A DNA stretch of 53,114 nucleotides from an uncultured Oscillospiraceae bacterium (GCA_900541905.1 UQLQ01000012.1:1-53114), one strand, 5' to 3'; numbered from the stretch's first letter, positions 7,923 through 16,737 are shown. Notes: generated by a model from the letters alone, not told the origin. Program-made: numbers and translations.

Positions 7923-10244
7923 GTGGTAGAAACTATTAAAAAAAGAAACGGTGTTGTCGTAGCATTTGACGCACAAAAAATATACAATGCTATTTTTAAA
8001 GCAAATATTCGTATTGCGGATGAAAAATTAACAGAACAGCAGCTAAATGCACTTACAAAAGAAATTGTAAGCACATTTCAAACAACACAAGATGTTCCTA
8101 CCGTTGAACAAATTCAAGACGCTGTTGAGGAGCACCTGATTACACACGGTTATGCAAAAACAGCAAAAGCATATATCCTGTATCGTGCTGAACATGCAAA
8201 GATGCGTGAGATGGATGAGAACCTTATGAAAATTTATGAGGATCTTACCTTTAAACCAAGCGAAGAAGCAGATATCAAGCGTGAAAATGCAAATATTGAC
8301 GCTGACACTGCAATGGGTACCATGCTGAAATATGGTTCTGAAGGTGCAAAATGTTTCTATGATGCATATGTCATCCCTTCCGAGATGGCAGAAGCACACA
8401 GACACGGAGATATTCATATTCATGATAAAGATTTCTATGCATTGACCGAAACTTGTTGCCAAATTGACTTAATTAAACTGTTTAAAGACGGTTTTTCCAC
8501 AGGTCACGGTTTTTTGCGTGAACCAAACGATATCCGCAGCTACACCGCATTGGCATGCATTGCTATTCAGGCAAACCAAAATGAAATGCACGGCGGTCAA
8601 AGCGTACCTAACTTTGATTATGCTATGGCTTTAGGTGTTGCCAAAACATTCCGCAAATGCTATTTTAAATCTTTGGCACAAGCATTGCAGTTTCAAAAAG
8701 GATTAAATAAAGCAGAAGCTATCCAACTTGCAAAAACCATTCAAAATGAAATTGGTACAGACATTACTATGGGTACTACCGATGCATTTGAAGCTGCACT
8801 AAAAAAATACTTTTCCAATACACCAAGTCTTGCTGTTACGGAACAAGAAGCTGAAAAAATGCATTCCTACGCAGTGGAAACTGCTATGGACGATACCAAT
8901 GATGCAACTTACCAAGCTATGGAAGCTTTAATTCATAATTTAAACACCATGAATTCTCGTGCAGGTGCACAGGTACCGTTCAGCTCTTTAAACTATGGTA
9001 CTGATACTTCCCCAGAAGGCCGTATGGCTATGAAAAATATTCTTCTGGCAACGGAAAAAGGATTGGGAAGCGGAGAAACTGCTATTTTCCCTATCCAAAT
9101 TTTTAAAGTCAAAGAAGGCGTTAGCTATAATAAAGAAGACCCGAACTATGACTTATTCCAGCTATCCATTCGTGTTTCCGCAAAACGTCTTTTCCCTAAC
9201 TTTAGCTTTATTGATGCTCCGTTTAATCTACAATATTATAAAGAGGGGCACCCTGAGACCGAAATTGCATATATGGGCTGCCGTACCAGAGTCATCGGCA
9301 ATGTATATGACCCTTCCCGAGAAATTGTAAACGGCAGAGGTAATCTTAGCTTTACATCCATTAATCTACCTCGTCTTGGTATCAAAGCAAAAGGTGACAT
9401 TCACAAATTCTATCAAATGCTGGATGAAAAAATTGACCTGGTCATTGATCAATTGCTTCACAGATTTAAAATTCAATCTACCAAAAAAGTATATAACTAT
9501 CCATTCTTAATGGGACAAGGTGTTTGGATTGATTCAGAAAAATTGGATGCACAAGACAGCATTGCAGAAATTTTGAAACACGGTACTTTAAGTGTTGGGT
9601 TTATTGGCCTTGCTGAAACATTAAAGGCATTAACAGGAAAACATCACGGTGAAAGTGCTGAAAGCCAAAAACTGGGCTTGGAGATTGTAACCCATATGAG
9701 AAAACGTATGGACGACAAATCTGCCGAAACAGGCCTTAACTTCTCTTTACTAGCTACTCCTGCTGAAGGTTTAAGCGGACGTTTTATTAAAATTGATAAA
9801 AAACGTTATGGTATTATTCCGGGTATTACAGATCGTGATTACTATACAAATAGTTTCCATATTCCTGTATATTATCCAATCAAAGCTCATGAAAAAATTG
9901 CATTGGAAGCTCCTTATCATGCTTTGACCAACGCCGGTCATATCAGCTATGTGGAACTTGACGGCGATACCTGCAAAAACTTAGAGGCTTTTGAATCAGT
10001 TATTCGCTGTATGAAAGAAGCAGGCATTGGTTATGGTTCTATCAACCACCCTGTGGACCGCGACCCATGCTGCGGTTATAATGGTATTATTGACAACGAA
10101 TGTCCTAAATGCCACCGCACAGAAGAAGAGGGGCCCAAATTTGAACGTATCCGCAGAATTACAGGATATCTGGTTGGTACCACAGACCGTTGGAACAATG
10201 CAAAACGCGCAGAAGAAAAAGACCGTGTAAAACATGGACGATAA
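7923..10244 (+). CDS. nrdD: Anaerobic (class III) ribonucleoside-triphosphate reductase
   Basis: Reduces ribonucleoside triphosphates to deoxyribonucleotides without oxygen, using a glycyl radical. The protein is about 773 aa. An N-terminal ATP-cone (about 1-95, KRNGVVVAFDAQKIYNAI) precedes the catalytic barrel. The C-terminal zinc site is CCGYNGIIDNECPKCH, and the radical-bearing loop RRITGYLVGTT is about 30 residues from the end. I chose GTG at 7923 because AGAGGG lies 8 bases upstream; GTG 7914 and TTG 7920 are in frame but sit on or too close to that site. Transcription is probably controlled by NrdR boxes. It is followed by its activase gene nrdG. Confidence 0.96.
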   Translation: MVETIKKRNGVVVAFDAQKIYNAIFKANIRIADEKLTEQQLNALTKEIVSTFQTTQDVPTVEQIQDAVEEHLITHGYAKTAKAYILYRAEHAKMREMDENLMKIYEDLTFKPSEEADIKRENANIDADTAMGTMLKYGSEGAKCFYDAYVIPSEMAEAHRHGDIHIHDKDFYALTETCCQIDLIKLFKDGFSTGHGFLREPNDIRSYTALACIAIQANQNEMHGGQSVPNFDYAMALGVAKTFRKCYFKSLAQALQFQKGLNKAEAIQLAKTIQNEIGTDITMGTTDAFEAALKKYFSNTPSLAVTEQEAEKMHSYAVETAMDDTNDATYQAMEALIHNLNTMNSRAGAQVPFSSLNYGTDTSPEGRMAMKNILLATEKGLGSGETAIFPIQIFKVKEGVSYNKEDPNYDLFQLSIRVSAKRLFPNFSFIDAPFNLQYYKEGHPETEIAYMGCRTRVIGNVYDPSREIVNGRGNLSFTSINLPRLGIKAKGDIHKFYQMLDEKIDLVIDQLLHRFKIQSTKKVYNYPFLMGQGVWIDSEKLDAQDSIAEILKHGTLSVGFIGLAETLKALTGKHHGESAESQKLGLEIVTHMRKRMDDKSAETGLNFSLLATPAEGLSGRFIKIDKKRYGIIPGITDRDYYTNSFHIPVYYPIKAHEKIALEAPYHALTNAGHISYVELDGDTCKNLEAFESVIRCMKEAGIGYGSINHPVDRDPCCGYNGIIDNECPKCHRTEEEGPKFERIRRITGYLVGTTDRWNNAKRAEEKDRVKHGR

Positions 10245-10248
10245 ACAA

Positions 10249-10293
10249 TAAGAAAGGTTCAGATATCTTTTGGGATATCCTGAACCTTTCTTA
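10249..10293 (+). other. Long stem-loop between nrdD and nrdG
   Basis: AAGAAAGGTTCAGATATC pairs with GGATATCCTGAACCTTTCTT (about 18 bp, 5-base loop). A modest T-run follows, so it could act as a partial terminator or as an RNA-stability element that sets nrdD above nrdG. No separate nrdG promoter was seen. Confidence 0.65.
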
Positions 10294-10328
10294 CTCCTTC
10301 CAAAATGGAAAAGAAAAGAGGAATTGTT

Positions 10329-10835
10329 ATGGAAGATACCCTCCGAATCAGCGGAATTATCGATGAATCTATTGTAGATGGTAAAGGCCTGAGGTATACC
10401 ATTTTTACACAAGGCTGTCCCCATCACTGTGAAGGGTGCCACAATCCTGATACTCATGACTTTGGAGGAGGTACGGAAAAAGAGATTACTGCTATTTATG
10501 AAGAAATTTGTAAAAATCCTTTGCTAAGCGGCGTTACCTTCAGCGGAGGAGAACCTTTTTGTCAACCTGCCCCTTTAGCAGTACTGGCTGAAATGGTACA
10601 TAAAAAGGGCCTAAATGTAACTACTTATACAGGGTACACTTTAGAGCAATTATTGGAAATGAAAAATCCTGATGTCCAACGTTTACTCACCCAAACAGAT
10701 ATTTTAATTGACGGCAAATTTGACATTGCTCAAAAAGACTTATCTCTATCTTTCCGCGGAAGCAGAAATCAAAGAATCATTGATGTAAAACAATCGTTAG
10801 AGCAGGGAACGATAGTTTTAGCAAAAGGATACTGA
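10329..10835 (+). CDS. nrdG: Anaerobic ribonucleotide reductase activating protein
   Basis: A radical SAM enzyme that installs the glycyl radical on NrdD. It is 168 aa from the ATG at 10329, which has AGAGG 7 bases upstream. An in-frame ATG at 10305 lacks a ribosome-binding site. The 4Fe-4S motif CPHHCEGC (CX3CX2C) lies at about residues 27-34, followed by FSGGEPF for SAM binding. It forms an operon with nrdD, separated by a strong stem-loop. A bidirectional terminator follows. Confidence 0.95.
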   Translation: MEDTLRISGIIDESIVDGKGLRYTIFTQGCPHHCEGCHNPDTHDFGGGTEKEITAIYEEICKNPLLSGVTFSGGEPFCQPAPLAVLAEMVHKKGLNVTTYTGYTLEQLLEMKNPDVQRLLTQTDILIDGKFDIAQKDLSLSFRGSRNQRIIDVKQSLEQGTIVLAKGY

Positions 10836-10873
10836 TTGTCCTGACATCACTTATCAGTATAAATAAAAAAATG

Positions 10874-10906
10874 AAAAGGACAGCACAAATGTGCTGTCCT
10901 TTTTTA
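10874..10906. terminator. Bidirectional terminator between nrdG and DUF4340 gene
   Basis: AAAAGGACAGCAC pairs with GTGCTGTCCTTTT, with T-runs usable on both strands, between two convergent genes. Confidence 0.9.
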
Positions 10907-10920
10907 TTTCCATGGAAATA
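10905..10920. promoter_or_regulatory. Perfect 16-bp palindrome resembling a Noc-binding site
   Basis: TATTTCCATGGAAATA is perfectly palindromic and lies between two convergent genes. It differs from the Bacillus subtilis Noc-binding consensus (ATTTCCCGGGAAAT core) only in the central two bases. The same core recurs at 39674-39695. Assigning it to Noc is inference. Confidence 0.45.
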
Positions 10921-10932
10921 TCTCAAGCTATT

Positions 10933-12360
10933 TTATACTGGCATACTTCCTATCAAAGTTTCAAACGAAGATGTTCCTATGGTACCTCTTACGATATCTC
11001 CTGTAACAACCAGTACATTACCATCTGTTTCATAAAAAGATATGGTATCAATACGGTCAGTATCAAAATGTTTGACCGTTATTTTTAACACAGGTTCCCC
11101 TTCTGCTGTTAAATTCGTTGCTTGTTCCAACGCTGTATTTTGAATTGCTGATAAAAACGACTCATATTCCTGATCGTCCATTTGAGCACCATTTAAAACT
11201 GGATAATACTGATAATATGTTTTATTCTCTGTCGATTTATATTCATCTTCCTCACGCTCTAACGATATATTGGAAATTTGACCTTTATAGTCTATTTCAA
11301 AAGAAGAAAAATCTGTTTCATCTGTCGCATATATTGTAGGATTTGTCAGTGAAAATAAAGTTGCATCTGTAAAGACTGAAATTTTATCACTGTCTATCTT
11401 ATAGACAATATCAGAATCCGCTTTTTTCACATAATACATATTATCATCTGTTTTATTTCCTATCAGCAATTGATAGGACTGTTGATTGACTACAAAAGAA
11501 ATATAAGAGACAGGCTCCTTCAATCCATATTGCTCCAGCTGTTCCTGATTTGCAGAAGCTGCAATTACTTCATCTGCCTTTAAAGATTCCAAGCTGCTCT
11601 TAATATTGTCTAAAGTGGTATCATTTGGCTTGATTGTTTGATAATCAGGCAAACGATATGTTTTTCCGCTCACTTTTTTATATACAAAGGCTTGTGTCAA
11701 ATTAGGATTCATAACCGTTATACTGCTAAAACCATTTTCGGCAGCATTATAATCGTTTTTATTCACATAATCATATTGAGAAATTGAAAAAATAGTTTTA
11801 TTTAACAAATGATCCGTTGCACCCAACATACCAGATTCTATCATGATAACATAAACATTGCATGAATCTTTTGCACACATATAATATTTGTTGCTTTTTC
11901 CATTTACAGCATTACCTATATAGTAATCATATATTTCTCCGCCTTCATACGTAACGGAAACAGTTGCAGCCGGCTTATCCAAACCATATTCTGAAAGATT
12001 TTCAACATTACCAATATTACTTGTTGAAACAGGATTACAACCATACTTAACAATATTTTGTATGGCATAAACATCCAACTGATTAATATCCATACCTTCA
12101 ATTGTATAGTAAGTATCTGCATCTCCATGCATATCACCAAACGGAACAATGGTGTATGTTCCATATTGATTGGTAATTGTCATGGATTGTACATGTTCAA
12201 TGCTGGGAGAAACCAACGTTGCTTTTTCATCTGTATCAACAGAAGAAGAGGATTCTGCTTTTTGCTCATTGGACCTGGTTAAAAAGAAAGCAAGCAACAC
12301 CGCACTGACTGCAATAACGATAGCAATCATAATAGTAACAGTTCTCGTTAATTTATCCAC
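10933..12360 (-). CDS. DUF4340 domain membrane-anchored protein
   Basis: A 475-aa protein with one N-terminal membrane helix (about 7-27), a short Ser-rich linker, and an extracytoplasmic region with two repeats of the DUF4340 pattern: YGLDKPAATVSVTY ... YYIGN near 125-170 and YGLKEPVSYISFVV ... LLIGN near 290-325. In other bacteria this family accompanies GldG-type ABC transporters, but here it stands alone beside an unrelated lipoprotein. The start is GTG with GGGAG 8 bases upstream. The molecular function is unknown. Confidence 0.85.
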   Translation of the reverse strand: MDKLTRTVTIMIAIVIAVSAVLLAFFLTRSNEQKAESSSSVDTDEKATLVSPSIEHVQSMTITNQYGTYTIVPFGDMHGDADTYYTIEGMDINQLDVYAIQNIVKYGCNPVSTSNIGNVENLSEYGLDKPAATVSVTYEGGEIYDYYIGNAVNGKSNKYYMCAKDSCNVYVIMIESGMLGATDHLLNKTIFSISQYDYVNKNDYNAAENGFSSITVMNPNLTQAFVYKKVSGKTYRLPDYQTIKPNDTTLDNIKSSLESLKADEVIAASANQEQLEQYGLKEPVSYISFVVNQQSYQLLIGNKTDDNMYYVKKADSDIVYKIDSDKISVFTDATLFSLTNPTIYATDETDFSSFEIDYKGQISNISLEREEDEYKSTENKTYYQYYPVLNGAQMDDQEYESFLSAIQNTALEQATNLTAEGEPVLKITVKHFDTDRIDTISFYETDGNVLVVTGDIVRGTIGTSSFETLIGSMPV

Positions 12361-12421
12361 TGCAAACTCCCTTTCCTTTTATTGCCATAGTGTACAAAAA
12401 AATATGTATTTGCTTATTTAT

Positions 12422-12450
12422 ATTATATCATGCAGTATGATGTTAGTAAA
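12422..12450 (-). promoter_or_regulatory. Candidate promoter of the DUF4340 gene
   Basis: Minus-strand TTTACT (12445-12450), a 17-base spacer, and perfect TATAAT (12422-12427). Confidence 0.6.
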
Positions 12451-12498
12451 GAAAAGCTCCTGAAGGAACCATGTCCAGATTGTAAATATTGTTTGAAC

Positions 12499-12530
12499 AA
12501 AAAACTGCATTGTAAGATAATACAATGCAG
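12499..12530 (-). terminator. Terminator of the lipoprotein gene
   Basis: CTGCATTGTA pairs with TACAATGCAG, followed on the minus strand by six T. Confidence 0.85.
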
Positions 12531-12549
12531 CTTTCTTTCTTATTCTATT

Positions 12550-13095
12550 TTAATCGTCTACACCCAAACGATACTCTAACGAATCCTTTGCCATATCCAA
12601 ACGATGATCCAACTGATCCAGTGTACGGTCTAATTGGTAATATTGGTCGTAAGTTAAAGTTCCTGTTCTCAAAGCCATTTCAATTTGATTTTCAAATTGT
12701 TCCAGTTCAAACTCCACTTGTTCTATTTGCATTTTTACTTGTCCGTACAAATTTATATTTTCGCTATAAGTAGATTTTGGCTGAGTAGAGTCTGCCAATT
12801 GTGCAACAGACTCTACTTTTTGAGACAATTCAGTAGTATCAAAATTGGTATTGGCTTGCTGTGAATTGTTATTTTGTACAGGTGCAGAAGAAGTTGCAGC
12901 ATTTGTGGCATCATTTTGGGAAGATGTATTTGAAGAAGCAGTTGCGCTATTACTACTTGAAGCATTCTGTGAATTTAATTGTTGCTCCAATTGAGAAATT
13001 TTATCTTCGAGAACCTGTGTGTCTCCTGATGAACAGCCGGTAGAAATTGCTACGATGCCAATTGCAACGATTAATAAAAATAAAGTCCTTTTCAT
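12550..13095 (-). CDS. Small lipoprotein with coiled coil, unknown function
   Basis: A 181-aa protein with a type II signal peptide and lipobox STGC (Cys21). A leucine/glutamine heptad segment (VLEDKISQLEQQL, about 29-42) is followed by a Ser/Asn/Ala-rich linker (about 43-85) and a C-terminal helical region rich in Gln and Glu (about 86-181). No family is recognised. It could be a wall-spanning lipoprotein with a spacer region. It is transcribed alone, with its own promoter and terminator. Confidence 0.75.
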   Translation of the reverse strand: MKRTLFLLIVAIGIVAISTGCSSGDTQVLEDKISQLEQQLNSQNASSSNSATASSNTSSQNDATNAATSSAPVQNNNSQQANTNFDTTELSQKVESVAQLADSTQPKSTYSENINLYGQVKMQIEQVEFELEQFENQIEMALRTGTLTYDQYYQLDRTLDQLDHRLDMAKDSLEYRLGVDD

Positions 13096-13123
13096 AAATC
13101 TACTATCCTTTCCTAAAAAATAA

Positions 13124-13186
13124 ATACCTAACTATAGCAATTAGGTATAATTATTTTAATTATATCATTTCACAGACCAATGTAAA
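13124..13186 (-). promoter_or_regulatory. Candidate promoter and inverted repeat upstream of lipoprotein gene
   Basis: Minus-strand TTTACA (13181-13186), 16 bases, TATAAT (13159-13164). Downstream of the -10 lies a perfect 8-bp inverted repeat ATACCTAA/TTAGGTAT (13124-13131 and 13141-13148), a possible operator. The rest of the gap to 13324 is AT-rich, with nothing recognisable. Confidence 0.5.
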
Positions 13187-13324
13187 TAGAAAGATTCAAT
13201 AAAAATGTAATTTAAATTTTATAGATTCATTATAGAATTACCTATTTATTTGAAATTATGTATGTTCTTTATTTTTATTATATGAAAAAAAGATAGAATG
13301 TTTCCAAAAAGGCAAAAAGTATAA

Positions 13325-13954
13325 CTATTGGTCCGGATAAAAAGTAATTGCAACATACTTCCAAAACTCTTTTGCCAAAGCCAACGAGGAATGATAAATT
13401 TCACTTCCACTATAATGCCAAATGTCAAATCCCTCTAACCTTTTTATTTCTCGGTCACGCATATTATTATTCTCTACTTTTTTAGGTGTATTATAATGAA
13501 TATGAAAACCATCACATTCTATGCCAATTTGTACTTTTCCTGTTTTCCTATCACAAAGAGCAAAATCAATGTGATATTTATTATTACATACTGTTTTTTG
13601 CGGCATGATATAACTTAAATTCCAAATATGTTGCGGCATTGTACTACATAATGAAATATAAAATAAATGTTCTATGGGGCTATGCTGAAACATATGTGCC
13701 ATAGGTATTGTTGGTAATCTGAAAGCGGAATATGCATCTACCATTTCAAATACCAACGCTTTTTTGCTTGTTCTGTCATCCATTTGCTCTTTTTGGTAAA
13801 AAAATTTGATGTATTCTAACATACAGACTATATGCTCGCTTGCATAATAAGTCTTTTCACTGCTGATTTGATGATACTGGCATATTCGCAAAAATTGCCT
13901 TTTGAAATCTTTTTGTAATTCTGTTATACTTGAAATTAATATATGGTGGTTCAT
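13325..13954 (-). CDS. PD-(D/E)XK nuclease-like protein (DUF559/Vsr-type fold)
   Basis: A 209-aa protein. The C-terminal half shows the restriction-endonuclease-like pattern of the DUF559/Vsr group: HIDFAL, then IGIECDGFHIHY, then RDREIKRLEGFDIWHYSGSEI. The Asp of IDFAL and the Glu of IECDG are candidate metal ligands. The usual basic catalytic residue of E-x-K is replaced here by D in ECD, as in several relatives. The N-terminal half is unassigned. It stands alone, without a methyltransferase or specificity gene nearby. The ATG at 13954 has only a weak, distant ribosome-binding site, so the true start may be internal. Confidence 0.65.
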   Translation of the reverse strand: MNHHILISSITELQKDFKRQFLRICQYHQISSEKTYYASEHIVCMLEYIKFFYQKEQMDDRTSKKALVFEMVDAYSAFRLPTIPMAHMFQHSPIEHLFYISLCSTMPQHIWNLSYIMPQKTVCNNKYHIDFALCDRKTGKVQIGIECDGFHIHYNTPKKVENNNMRDREIKRLEGFDIWHYSGSEIYHSSLALAKEFWKYVAITFYPDQ

Positions 13955-14117
13955 TTAAAGAAGATTCTACCTTTCTTTCATAATTCGCATGAAATTGATA
14001 AGATTCGACATAATTCCTTTATTTTCCATTATATACAATTTATTGTAAAATAGCAAGTGAAAAATAACTCAAAGCAGTTATCGCATTTTTTATTCATTTT
14101 TAGATAGGAGAATTGAT

Positions 14118-14294
14118 ATGGCAAATGATAAAATAATTTGTAAATGTTATAAAGTGACAGAAAAAGATATCAAAAAAGCGATAAAAAAAGGAGCGGGATC
14201 AGCAAAAGATATTCGTAAAGAAACAAAAGCAGATACTGCTTGCCGACATTGTACCAAAAAATTTGAAAAAACAGTAAAAGATTTACTGAAATAA
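14118..14294 (+). CDS. BFD-like [2Fe-2S] binding small protein
   Basis: A 58-aa protein that resembles the bacterioferritin-associated ferredoxin domain. Four cysteines sit as CKC (8, 10) and CRHC (42, 45), around a helix-loop-helix containing VTEKDIKKAIKKGAGSAKDI. AGGAG lies 7 bases before the ATG. It is highly lysine-rich. It is monocistronic between an uncharacterised nuclease-like gene and a Nudix gene, and ends at a shared bidirectional terminator. Likely a small electron carrier or Fe-S donor; the partner is unknown. Confidence 0.85.
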   Translation: MANDKIICKCYKVTEKDIKKAIKKGAGSAKDIRKETKADTACRHCTKKFEKTVKDLLK

Positions 14295-14303
14295 TATACA
14301 TAA

Positions 14304-14338
14304 AAAAGCGCAGGTAATGTATACCTGCGCTTTTACTT
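14304..14338. terminator. Bidirectional terminator between BFD-like and Nudix genes
   Basis: AAAAGCGCAGGTA pairs with TACCTGCGCTTTT, with T-runs on both strands, between convergent genes. Confidence 0.9.
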
Positions 14339-14345
14339 TTTTCAA

Positions 14346-14894
14346 TTAACCTTTTTTGTGATTTATAAGCATAGCTGCTTTTAATACTGCAACCTGTGTT
14401 TTTCCGTCGGGGATTTCGTTGTTTAATACCATTTCAACCGCTTTTTCTATTGGAATTAAAATTGGTTCAATAAATTCGTCCTCGTCGGGATGGCTTGCTC
14501 CAATAGAGGCAACTCTGCAAAAATATAGGTGAAGTACTTCATTACAAAATCCTGCACTGGGATAGAATGTTCCCAAAGAAATATAATCTTTTCCAACAGC
14601 GCCTGTTTCCTCCTGCAATTCTCTCTTGGCAGCCTCGAGGGGCTGATTCTCACCGGGATCCAGTTTTCCCGCAGGCAATTCCAACAGAACAGTTTCATAA
14701 GGATAACGAAATTGACGCACAAACAGCAATTCATTGTCATCGGTTAATGCAGCAATGGTAACACCTCCCGGATGTTCCACTACTTCTCTTGTTGCAGTAT
14801 TTCCATTTGGCAATTCAACTTCATCAACACGCATTTTTAAAATTTTACCTTGATATTGATACCCTTTTTCTAACGTTTTCTCTGTTAAATTCAT
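14346..14894 (-). CDS. Nudix hydrolase, ADP-ribose pyrophosphatase type
   Basis: A 182-aa protein, likely hydrolysing ADP-ribose to AMP and ribose-5-phosphate. The Nudix box runs from G76 (AGKLDPGE ... RELQEETGA). Between the first Glu (E82) and the RE pair (R91-E92) there are eight residues rather than the canonical seven, a one-residue insertion. The upstream FVRQFRYPYETVLLELPAG is typical of the NudF branch. I placed the start at the ATG at 14894 (AAGGA 6 bases upstream) rather than the longer frame beginning at 14939, which has no ribosome-binding site. Confidence 0.9.
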   Translation of the reverse strand: MNLTEKTLEKGYQYQGKILKMRVDEVELPNGNTATREVVEHPGGVTIAALTDDNELLFVRQFRYPYETVLLELPAGKLDPGENQPLEAAKRELQEETGAVGKDYISLGTFYPSAGFCNEVLHLYFCRVASIGASHPDEDEFIEPILIPIEKAVEMVLNNEIPDGKTQVAVLKAAMLINHKKG

Positions 14895-15018
14895 AAAAAT
14901 CCTTCTTTCTATGGAAAAACACTTGCAATATAGGGGCACTTGTTTCTATATTCGCATAATTTATAGTAAGGTTTCTTATTATTTTATAGTATTCTAGGCC
15001 ATATAGCAAGGGGGAATT

Positions 15019-15933
15019 TTGTTGTATCAATGGAATCAACAACCCAGTGATTACAGTAACATATGTAAAATTGCAGATGAAATTACATCTACTTATCCTT
15101 ATTTTCAAAAATGTATTTATGGAAAAAGTCTTTGCGGACGTGACTTAATTGCCTTGGAATCAACATGCAAAGGCGAACTTGGCAGACAGCCTGTTCTTTT
15201 TGCTGCTGCTTTCCACGGGATGGAATGGATTACAACATCTATTTTGCTTTGTTTTACCGAGCGGTTATGCAAAGCTGCCCAACAAGGGAAAACATTATGC
15301 GGCAAAGACGCAGCAGCCGCATTACATCGCAGTAGATTGATTGTCGTTCCATGTGTGAATCCTGACGGTGTAGAAATTCAAATACATGGTGCAGAATCAG
15401 CAGGTGAGTATACAAATTTAGTAAAAGAAGTGAGTAAAGGAGACACCACCCATTGGCAGTCAAATGCGCGCGGTGTGGATATTAACCATAATTTTAATGC
15501 CTATTGGCATAAACTGAGACAAATGGAGATAGAAGATGGTATTACAGGGCCTGCAATGACAAGATATGGAGGAACCTATCCCGAAAGTGAACCGGAAAGT
15601 AAATATCTGGCAGATTTGACTCGTAAATGTGAATTTGGCTATACATTAGCCTTCCACAGTCAAGGGGAAGAGATTTATTATGGATTTGATGATTATCTTC
15701 CTCCCAATGCAGAACATATGGCAAAAAGGCTTGCCGCATCAAGCGGATATTTGCTGTCCAAACCGGAGGGATTGGCATCTTACGGAGGATATAAAGATTG
15801 GTTTATTTGTCGATTTAGGAGGCCGGGATTTACCATTGAAGTAGGTAAAGGGGTAAATCCTTTGCCTATTTCCCAATTTGATGAAATTTATCAAACATTA
15901 GAACCTATGTTAATGGAAGCCTTATTTTTATAG
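15019..15933 (+). CDS. M14 zinc carboxypeptidase family protein
   Basis: A 304-aa cytoplasmic-looking metallopeptidase (no signal peptide). Zinc ligands are HGME (H66, E69) and H213 in LAFHSQGEE, with the catalytic Glu at E274 in FTIEVGKG. RGVDINHNFN (151-160) matches the substrate-binding Asn-Arg region. The family includes gamma-D-glutamyl-diamino acid peptidases, so a role in peptidoglycan peptide recycling is plausible but not proven. The start is TTG; two consecutive TTG codons (15019 and 15022) follow AAGGGGG, and the second has the better spacing (7 bases). Confidence 0.85.
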   Translation: MLYQWNQQPSDYSNICKIADEITSTYPYFQKCIYGKSLCGRDLIALESTCKGELGRQPVLFAAAFHGMEWITTSILLCFTERLCKAAQQGKTLCGKDAAAALHRSRLIVVPCVNPDGVEIQIHGAESAGEYTNLVKEVSKGDTTHWQSNARGVDINHNFNAYWHKLRQMEIEDGITGPAMTRYGGTYPESEPESKYLADLTRKCEFGYTLAFHSQGEEIYYGFDDYLPPNAEHMAKRLAASSGYLLSKPEGLASYGGYKDWFICRFRRPGFTIEVGKGVNPLPISQFDEIYQTLEPMLMEALFL

Positions 15934-16006
15934 AAAATGATGACATTGTTTTTTCATCTTATTTATAGTATGATGAAAGCAATCTGAAAAGAAAGGATGT
16001 TTCGAT

Positions 16007-16636
16007 ATGAATGCGTCTAAAAAATTGGCGGCTCTTTTAGGTACAATTTTGCTGTCAGGCATGATTTTTACCGGCTGTTCCGGCAATGGACAGAACAGCT
16101 CTCAAACTTCTTCAGCCTCTGTTTCTTCTGAAACAGAAACTTCATCTGTCCATTCTCAATCTGATTTCAATTCAGCAGCTGAGGCAGAATCGAATGTACA
16201 ATCTGCTGCGGTACCGCCAAACAGCAGCACGTCATCCCAAAACAATACGGATTTTGACGAATATTTTTCTCAAAACCCGATTACGGCGGCTCATAATGAG
16301 GAATCCGGTTCTGTTTATACGACCAACGACATGCTTCAGGTAGAAGAAAAATTTGCCGGTATTTGGGCAAAAGAAGTTGACCATGCTTATGAACTTTGCC
16401 AGCAAAATTTGCCGAGCGATATATTTTCATCTGTAAAAGCAGACCATGAAACATGGCTTTCTACTCAACACGCAGACCTTGCTGATATCCGTGCAGACGG
16501 TCAGAAAGCCGGCGGTACTTTGGGCTCTGTTCAAATTGCGACCGATTCCGCAGCTTACTATGAAAAAGAAGCAAAGAAACTGTATCAAGTACTATACGAA
16601 AATAATATATCATATCAATATCAATTTGAAGAATAA
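16007..16636 (+). CDS. Lipoprotein with LprI/DUF1311-like C-terminal domain
   Basis: A 209-aa protein with a signal peptide and lipobox FTGC (Cys24), then a long Ser/Thr/Asn-rich linker (about 25-90). The C-terminal helical domain (about 105-205) has the DUF1311 pattern: WAKEVDHAYELCQQ, then a Trp (ETWLSTQHADLA) and a final helix (YYEKEAKKLYQVLYE). DUF1311 includes lysozyme inhibitors such as LprI, so an envelope-protective role is possible. Confidence in the lipoprotein is high; in the domain it is moderate. Confidence 0.7.
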   Translation: MNASKKLAALLGTILLSGMIFTGCSGNGQNSSQTSSASVSSETETSSVHSQSDFNSAAEAESNVQSAAVPPNSSTSSQNNTDFDEYFSQNPITAAHNEESGSVYTTNDMLQVEEKFAGIWAKEVDHAYELCQQNLPSDIFSSVKADHETWLSTQHADLADIRADGQKAGGTLGSVQIATDSAAYYEKEAKKLYQVLYENNISYQYQFEE

Positions 16637-16638
16637 AA

Positions 16639-16672
16639 CAAAGGCTGTGTTATGATAACACAGCCTTTTGTT
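16639..16672 (+). terminator. Terminator after LprI-like lipoprotein gene
   Basis: AAAGGCTGTGTTA pairs with TAACACAGCCTTT, followed by a T-rich run. Confidence 0.88.
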
Positions 16673-16707
16673 GTATAAACAATATCAATTATGACAATCC
16701 TATTAAA

Positions 16708-16720
16708 ATAAGATTCTTAT
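16708..16720 (+). promoter_or_regulatory. PerR/Fur-like palindrome upstream of rubrerythrin
   Basis: ATAAGATTCTTAT is a perfect 13-bp palindrome 17 bases before the start codon. It resembles the PerR consensus TTATAATnATTATAA in architecture (inverted A/T-rich halves around one central base) but differs in half-site sequence. Rubrerythrin genes in clostridia are classic PerR targets. Confidence 0.4.
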
Positions 16721-16737
16721 AAAAGGACGGGATTGAT

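Noticed and set aside
8043..8462. 139-codon minus-strand ORF inside nrdD
   Set aside because: Antisense to conserved nrdD codons, with Cys/Phe-rich composition typical of a shadow frame.
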